8,451 nucleotides of DNA, taken from NCBI GenBank assembly GCA_045640985.1, contig JAZUFZ010000005.1:1-8451 (forward strand). Reading direction: 5' to 3'. Source of the stretch: Colimorpha sp045640985. GTDB lineage: Bacteria; Bacteroidota; Bacteroidia; Bacteroidales; P3. This document shows, piece after piece, positions 1-5,800 of the stretch (the stretch's first letter is position 1; every line of letters begins with the position of its first letter). The notes below the pieces were generated by a model. That model was not told where the DNA came from, ran no database searches, and saw nothing but the letters and a program-made list of their open reading frames with translations. Position numbers and translations under genes: made by a program.

Positions 1-816
1 CGTTTCAGTCGGTTTCTTGGGCTGATCATCAGGTGGATTGACAGGAGTGCTCGGTTTCGGGTCACTGCTACCCTTCGCAATCAAAAACAAAACAGTTCTG
101 TTTCCTGTAGCACCATCTGTACAGGTAGCCAATCCCACTATTTGTAAAGAATCGATATTGTTAACGGCCAGCTCATAAGCCGTCTGGTCAACATACATTG
201 AATGGTCCCTGATATAGGTGACCAACGGTGATATGTCCTGATCCCACATTGTCGGATGGAAAATCTCCTCTGTGCTGTCAGCGGTCTCCATAATCGCCAA
301 CACCTGCATGTCTATCGATTCATTCACAGTTAGAAGTGTTGCATATCTGTTCTGCTGAAAGAAATCCGAATCCTTGAACAAATCCAAGTCTCCAAACATC
401 AAATGGTTATCCATATGATGTCCGTATATCAGCGAAAATCTGCTATTAAATTGATAATCATTCACAGCATCTAAGAAAATACTTCCTGCCAGCGAAAAAT
501 TACCGAAAACATCCTTGTTGAGGTATGTCAGATTACTGCTACCCTGCAAAACAGGGTAGTCAATATTGGTTCCGTCTACAGTAATCCAACCGCAAACATC
601 TGCATTGATTTGATGCAAATCACTGAAATTAGGCGGAGCACTTGCATACTCAACTTCCGGCTTCATCTCCAGCATAATTTCTTGGGTTGTTTCCGTATCA
701 GTAAATATCTGATTATTGTCGCTTATTGCATATACTGATAGAGAAAACAATAAGGACAATACAATGATGGCAGTAGTCTCAAAGAAAACTGAAACACCTT
801 TTAAAACAATCCGCAT
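1..816 (-). CDS. srtB: Class B sortase, probable pilus-assembly sortase (3' end outside window)
   Basis: Membrane-anchored cysteine transpeptidase acting outside the membrane; expected to cleave the sorting signals of the neighbouring pilin and adhesin and join them to a lysine or to the wall. I translated 272 codons from the ATG at 816; the frame is still open at base 1, so the gene is partial. Residues about 11-30 form an N-terminal membrane anchor. The class B core follows: CGWITVDGTNIDYPV (75-89), the catalytic histidine in IYGHHM (H133), the catalytic cysteine in LATC (C232) and the arginine in GNRTVLF (R240). After the core (about residue 248) comes a Pro/Asp/Lys/Thr-rich tail, unusual for class B enzymes. 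The start lies 3 nt after the pilin stop, with only a weak GAAGAAAG ribosome site (828-835), so translational coupling is likely. The fold and class are well supported; the role as pilin polymerase is inferred from context and from the class B sortase of streptococcal FCT loci. Confidence 0.93.
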   Translation of the reverse strand, partial: MRIVLKGVSVFFETTAIIVLSLLFSLSVYAISDNNQIFTDTETTQEIMLEMKPEVEYASAPPNFSDLHQINADVCGWITVDGTNIDYPVLQGSSNLTYLNKDVFGNFSLAGSIFLDAVNDYQFNSRFSLIYGHHMDNHLMFGDLDLFKDSDFFQQNRYATLLTVNESIDMQVLAIMETADSTEEIFHPTMWDQDISPLVTYIRDHSMYVDQTAYELAVNNIDSLQIVGLATCTDGATGNRTVLFLIAKGSSDPKPSTPVNPPDDQPKKPTET

Positions 817-819
817 TGA

Positions 820-2034
820 TTAATCAACTTTCTTCTTTTTATGTCTGATAGCAACAAATGCTACAATCGCACCGATAGCAAAAATCATAATAGCTATATA
901 AGGCATATTGTCGATGATAACACCAACGTCAATCGTTGCATCTGTGGTATTAATTATAGTTATTGTATCTTCCAAATCACTAATCGTACCGCTGACATAC
1001 TTGTCATTCCAATTTGCAGAATGTGCATTCACAATGGTATCGCCCTCTTCACCTACTTCAGTGTTAATATTGTAGGTCGGTACCTTATAGCTTGATGAGT
1101 AATTCGCTTCCTGAACGGTATAGGTCACACCATAGGGTATATTATAGATTTCTACCCTTTTGTTGGCAGTTATTTCGATGGTCTGCTCCAATGTATAAAC
1201 ACCATTATCAAGAATCCAATCAGCATGCGGAATTGTAACAGCAGGTCCGTCCTGCGCATTGTCCTTGCCATAAAATTTATATGTGATATCGCTGCTCACT
1301 GCTTTAGTACTGCTCATTGTAACCTTGACGCTAAATGGTAGGTCATCGTCAGCCACAGTACCATTTACGACCTTTTTAATGATAATGTCTCCATTGCGAT
1401 AAATATTAGTCACACCATTAGTTTTTGCATTGATATAGGTGTTCTGATTATTGGGATCGGGCTTATGTAATGTAACAAGTCTGGCAAGATTATTATTATT
1501 TCCCGGATCCTTGACTACCTGTACATGCAAATAATAATTGTTGGGGTCATGTGTAACACCTGCAACATCGTATGCCACACCATGTTCATCCAAAACAGAC
1601 TCTGATACTCTATACCAGTAATCACCAATCTCGGTATAGGCAGGCAATGTTACGACTACCTGCATTTGTTTGTAAGACTTGTCATCAGACACAGGTACAA
1701 GTGTCTCACCCTCAATCATTGTGTTGGTAATCTGAACATCAGCAATCGTTGGCATAGTTGCAATTGTAGTTGATGAACCATAGGGAAGTCCGATTACATC
1801 AAACGGTATAAAATGAATGGTGAAATCTTCATTAGGGAAATCACCATTAACTGCATCACCCAACATTTCAAATATTTTGACAAATGTAAAGGTGGGCATA
1901 TCTGTAGTGCCATTATCAGTAGTGTTGTATCCTGCAATATTTGTGCCTTCATCTGCTACAGCGTTAATTGAAATGTTCATAAACACCGAAAGCATCAGCA
2001 CTACACTTAAAATCGCTATCCATTGTTTTTTCAT
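820..2034 (-). CDS. FctA/Spy0128-like two-domain major pilin with DUF7601-type C-terminal domain
   Basis: Probable backbone subunit of a sortase-assembled pilus, 404 residues (streptococcal FctA is about 340). A signal peptide covers residues 1-27 (cleavage probably after INAVA). Domain 1 (about 46-212) fits the Spy0128-like isopeptide pilin fold: lysine K53 in FTFVKIF, glutamate E145 in YRVSES and asparagine N210 in VTNIY are placed for a Lys-Asn intramolecular bond. Domain 2 (about 214-363) is a DUF7601/Cna-B-like domain with K221, E309 (TVQEANY) and N362 (TIIN) as the equivalent trio. The C-terminus has ATIDVGVIIDN, a hydrophobic span (377-396) and the basic tail RHKKKKVD: a sortase signal layout with DVG in place of a Thr-Gly motif. 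The start follows an AGAGGAA site by 6 nt and lies 1 nt after the upstream stop. The isopeptide residues are assigned by motif position and are not proven. Domain 2 and the sorting signal are clearly related to the C-terminus of the large adhesin. Confidence 0.88.
   Translation of the reverse strand: MKKQWIAILSVVLMLSVFMNISINAVADEGTNIAGYNTTDNGTTDMPTFTFVKIFEMLGDAVNGDFPNEDFTIHFIPFDVIGLPYGSSTTIATMPTIADVQITNTMIEGETLVPVSDDKSYKQMQVVVTLPAYTEIGDYWYRVSESVLDEHGVAYDVAGVTHDPNNYYLHVQVVKDPGNNNNLARLVTLHKPDPNNQNTYINAKTNGVTNIYRNGDIIIKKVVNGTVADDDLPFSVKVTMSSTKAVSSDITYKFYGKDNAQDGPAVTIPHADWILDNGVYTLEQTIEITANKRVEIYNIPYGVTYTVQEANYSSSYKVPTYNINTEVGEEGDTIVNAHSANWNDKYVSGTISDLEDTITIINTTDATIDVGVIIDNMPYIAIMIFAIGAIVAFVAIRHKKKKVD
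919..939 (-). other. Atypical sortase sorting motif (DVGV) of the pilin
   Basis: This encodes ATIDVGV (residues 366-372), directly before IIDNMPYI, the membrane span and the basic tail. In the usual layout for this family a Thr-Gly pair sits here; the threonine position holds valine (V370). It is the expected recognition site of the class B sortase encoded next door. Cleavage position is inferred by alignment only. Confidence 0.72.
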
Positions 2035-2047
2035 ACTATATTCCTCT
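2035..2047 (-). promoter_or_regulatory. Ribosome binding site of the pilin gene
   Basis: AGAGGAA (2041-2047) is placed 6 nt before the pilin ATG. It overlaps the last codons and stop of the signal-peptidase-like gene, which ends in TAG one nucleotide before the pilin start. Confidence 0.78.
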
Positions 2048-2596
2048 GTGTCTCATAAACATAATAACTTTTGACTTAATATCTTTTTTCTCAATACATC
2101 CGAAATTGCGGCTATCCATCGTCTGCGTTCGGTAATCTCCCAGAATAAAATAGCTGTCATTCGGAACGGTGGTTTCCTCACAAAACAGATTATTCGAATA
2201 TGTCTTGAAGCCAAACACATCTGTCTGCGGCGTTCCATTGACCATTACAATTCCGTCCTCCGTAATCAATACAGAGTCTCCTGCTTTGGCTATCACGCGC
2301 CCGCAGTACGAAATCCCTTCATTCTGATAAAACACCACATCATTTCGTTGATAATCCGCTCTTTGAAAGGCTAAAACCATATCGCCATCCGCAAGTCTCG
2401 GATACATTCCATTGCCGTTCACGATTTCTAAATCAAACAATTTCAGGAAAACCAGCATCGCTATCGAGAAGATTAAAATCATCTGAAGGATATCTCCGAT
2501 CAGCCTTCTGATTTCCTTGGATCGATTTGCCTTCATTCGCCTGTCGACAATCACATCCGCCAGTGGTTTGAGAGGACTCAGCTTAGCTTCCTTCAT
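2036..2596 (-). CDS. Signal peptidase I-like protein lacking the Ser/Lys dyad (SipA-like pilus assembly factor)
   Basis: 186-residue membrane protein of the S26 signal peptidase I fold. One membrane segment (about 34-54) precedes an extracytoplasmic domain. Box B reads IVNGNGMYPRL: the catalytic serine before Met-x-Pro is glycine (G63, codon GGA at 2410-2408). The lysine box reads YCGRVIAKAGD: the catalytic lysine before Arg-Val-Ile is also glycine (G99, codon GGG at 2302-2300). The structural box LGDYRTQTMDSRNFG (152-166) is intact, so the fold is kept while peptidase activity is probably lost. S. pyogenes SipA, needed for pilus polymerisation, also lacks both catalytic residues, so a scaffold or chaperone role is the best inference; a homology-only annotation would read lepB. 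I chose ATG 2596 over the upstream in-frame ATG at 2668 because GAGAGGAGG ends 5 nt before it and the protein then starts normally; the longer form would overlap the preceding gene by 86 bp. Confidence 0.88.
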   Translation of the reverse strand: MKEAKLSPLKPLADVIVDRRMKANRSKEIRRLIGDILQMILIFSIAMLVFLKLFDLEIVNGNGMYPRLADGDMVLAFQRADYQRNDVVFYQNEGISYCGRVIAKAGDSVLITEDGIVMVNGTPQTDVFGFKTYSNNLFCEETTVPNDSYFILGDYRTQTMDSRNFGCIEKKDIKSKVIMFMRHRGI

Positions 2597-2843
2597 CCGA
2601 ACCTCCTCTCTGATTGAGCATCTCTTGGTATGCTCTGTGCAGCGTTTCATATCGTTTTCTCTCGACAATCAACGCTTTCTCGTACATTTGATTCAGCTCC
2701 TGGATTTTTTTCCATACATCGCTTTCATCCACGCCGCCGAAAAAAGTTTTTTGAAAGGTGGTATTTTGCAGCCATTCATATATTTCACGTTCTTCCCGGC
2801 TTAATGATGAATTATCCGGCATGTCTTTTATCTGCTTTTTCAT
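2583..2843 (-). CDS. Small DivIVA/GpsB-like coiled-coil protein in pilus operon
   Basis: 86-residue soluble protein with no signal peptide or membrane segment, so cytoplasmic. Residues about 30-58 (FQKTFFGGVDESDV, then YEKAL) align without gaps, from F35 on, to the DivIVA N-terminal domain of Bacillus (FRGYDEDEV, then YEIVL). Identities are the Phe, the Gly, Asp-Glu, the Val and Tyr-Glu with the expected spacing. Charged heptad-like sequence (about 43-77) predicts a coiled coil. The Arg of the DivIVA membrane-tip Phe-Arg pair is Gly here (G36). Its ATG overlaps the adhesin stop (ATGA, 4 bp), preceded by AAAGGTGGTG with 7-nt spacing, and its own end overlaps the next gene by 14 bp. It is therefore a real, co-translated gene. 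The DivIVA relation comes from eye alignment to remembered sequence and is a moderate claim. A function in placing pilus assembly at septum or pole is inference; otherwise it is an unknown small coiled-coil protein. Confidence 0.85.
   Translation of the reverse strand: MKKQIKDMPDNSSLSREEREIYEWLQNTTFQKTFFGGVDESDVWKKIQELNQMYEKALIVERKRYETLHRAYQEMLNQRGGSDEGS
2597..2610 (-). promoter_or_regulatory. Strong ribosome binding site deciding the start of the signal-peptidase-like gene
   Basis: The minus strand reads GAGAGGAGG followed by TTCGG and ATG (2596-2594). It is the best Shine-Dalgarno match in the window and lies inside the last codons of the DivIVA-like gene. It is the reason for choosing the 186-residue start over the 210-residue one. 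Confidence 0.88.
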
Positions 2844-5800
2844 AATTCATCACCACCTTTCCTTTTGCCTCTTCTCTTTTTGGTTACCAGCCATGTGACT
2901 GTCGCCACACCCAATATAGCTATTATTATTCGGTAATATCGATTGTTCACTATAACGCCGACATCAAGTACTGCATTTTTCACGTTGTAAATAGTGACAT
3001 GGTCATTTAGATCCGTGATACTTCCTACCGCATAGTTTTGGCCCCATAGAATACCGTTTTTGACTTGATCCTGCGGTTCATCTATTGATGTATTTCGATA
3101 GGTCGGTAAGCTGTATCCCCAATCGGCATAATTGCTTTCTATTACCTTGTACGTGATACCGCTCGGTATACCGCTGAAGGTAACCGTATCACCGCCCTTC
3201 AACCATACCGATACCGTATGCGAACCACTGATTCCACCCGGTATGATCATTTCCTCGATAGCTGTATATTCATACAAATCGTATGAATATCCGCCCGAAT
3301 ACTTAATCGGCTTGGTAATGACATTTCCCTCAGGAGCTTCAAAGGTAACATCTACCTTGAAATACTGTTCCGTGTCAGCTGCATTACCGGATAATTGCTT
3401 TGTAACCTGCAATTCACCTTCAAATTCCTCAGGCTCTATCTGAAGGTAGGTATACATCACAACGCCCTTGGTAGCGTCTATGTCATCGTATGAACTGAAG
3501 TTGTATACGACCTCCTCACTAAATACAACGACCTTGTAGTAGAATATATCCCCACTCTTCACATAATCGCCGTTTGGCTCAAATGAAATTGTGGCATAGT
3601 TCAAATGGTCCTGACCGTTGTTAATCAAGGTCGGTCTCGTGGTATTCAGATTCACACTCAGCGTTCCGCCTTTTCCGAATGCCTCTGCGTATCCGTTACC
3701 GCTTGCGCCATATAGGTCATCACCGCTATGGCGTATTGTAGGATTCATTGCCTCATTGGTATCCCAATAGGTTAGCTGCGCCGCTTCTTCATCATTTACG
3801 ATACCGTTTGGCGAGTATGCAATACCAACTATATCTGCACAAGAAGCCATATGATCCTCTACAGCGTATTTATATAAAGGAACCTTGTATGTATCATTTT
3901 GGATAATTCCGTTCTCTACACTGTCTCTGGGATCGTTGCTGATATAGGAGATACTGTCCGGATTGTCTGCATCATGAATGATGGTCCATAACAGTGCCTG
4001 GCTGCTCTGTAATCCCTGCTGTAGCACGATAGGAGTTCCGTCTGTGTGATCATACAGGAATGTTCCGTCCGGCTGTAAATCATATACATGTATTGTCAAG
4101 GTCCAAGTAAATACCTGATAATCCATCAGGCTGATATCCGTACCGGCTGAATTAACAATCTTACCGCCGACTCCCAAATGAACCTCTACCGGCACTCCGT
4201 TTCCATCCACCACATACTCTACTTTGTAGGTTCTGGTGCCTGTACCGGACATATAGTTACCGTGATTTGTAGCGGTAAAATAAACGCTTGTATTCTTGCC
4301 ATCAGTTTTGTATCGAAAGGCGGTCGTCGCATTACCCTCAGAGTTACCTTCCGCCGAGTCAACAGAGGATACAATCAAACCTTTGACATTATATTCGTCG
4401 CCTTCGATTAATGTATCTCCCTTCGTCAAGGTAACGGAGTGAGTTTTCTTTTCGTATACATCCTCTCCATTCTCGACTCGATGGTCAAGGTATGTCTTGG
4501 TAATAAAGTCAGGAAGCTCCGCCTCATGATCAAGCCATACATAATAGGCTCGTTCATCGTAGCTTTGGCTGTTGGTAAGCGTAATTACATTGATATTACT
4601 GTCAGAGGCCCTCGTCAGAGTGTAGGTTGTATCATACTGTCTTGCATTGGTATCTGCAACCGTCTGCCTCTCTCGCTCTGTAATAGAGTTGTAATGAGTG
4701 ACTCCGTCATTGAAATACTGCACGGGAACTCGATATTCACCATTGATGTATATCTGTTCCTTGTAATCACCCAGATTTGCCTCAAATCCGTATATCTTAT
4801 TTGCAGGCTCATCATTATAGAACGGCATCGTTCCGCCGATTAATACCAGTCGTTCTTCGCCACGGTCATTGTACATGAGCTCGCCGTTGTCTTTTTTCTT
4901 GGTGTAGTATTCCAGCACGTAATACTGCAAGCGATCATCCAGATGCTCCCAAGAATATGTCCAACCGTTGGCGGCACTGAGCTTCTGCGTATCAAGCAAG
5001 GTTCCGGTTCGACGGTTAAGTCCCGTTCCAGCGCCGCTATGCTGTATTTCATTGTCATTCCAAATCCACAGCTGTACTGTGATTCCGTCTGACAAAACAT
5101 GCGTATTCTCTTGCCATTTTTTAACAACCTGATATGTCTTCTGGTGTTCAATCGGTACAGTAGTCACATAACCGATATTTTTGAAGCTGACGGTCTTGAT
5201 TCCGTCGATTTCCGGACTCAGATTGCTCAAGGTTACCGATTGTGAATTACTGATATCAAATACCGTGTTGTTGTTCGCATCGCGGTCATAATTGGAATTG
5301 AATACCTCTGTGTTGTTGTCGCCGGTACTCTTCGTGAGCGTGACCTTCGTTCCGTCTGCGCCACTCGAGCTTGCGATTGAGCTTACACCCGCTTTCAGGA
5401 ATCCCGAAACCGCAGGATTCAACGCCAGGTTACTGGTCGTCGATGCGTATTTTAATACTTCCGTCTGTACATCTGTCAGCAGCACATGTACATAATACGT
5501 ACTACCGACATTCGTAGGCTGATTGTTGCTGTCTACAGAAACATAGGGCACGCCGATAAATACATACAGACCGTTACCATCTGTTACTGCTTCGAAATCT
5601 ATGACTGTGTCTTTATATACAATCTGGCCATGTTCGTCTCTTAAGAAAAATCCCTCGTCGTCAAATTGCGGCAGGCTTTCCATATGCAGAACCGGTGAAC
5701 CGTCTGCATTTATCAGCTGAACCCTTACATTCTTAATCGGTACATCTCCGCTTGATACATCTCCCGGAGAATACAGCGTATCCATATTGTTGTCATAGAA

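Noticed and set aside
2597..2668. A longer N-terminus (210 residues) for the signal-peptidase-like protein, from the ATG at 2668.
   Set aside because: It would overlap the DivIVA-like gene by 86 bp, and an excellent AGGAGG site sits 5 nt before the ATG at 2596.
4439..4843. Plus-strand open frame of 134 codons.
   Set aside because: It is antisense to the adhesin Cna-B region, with hydrophobic composition typical of the complement of beta-rich Thr/Val/Asp coding sequence.
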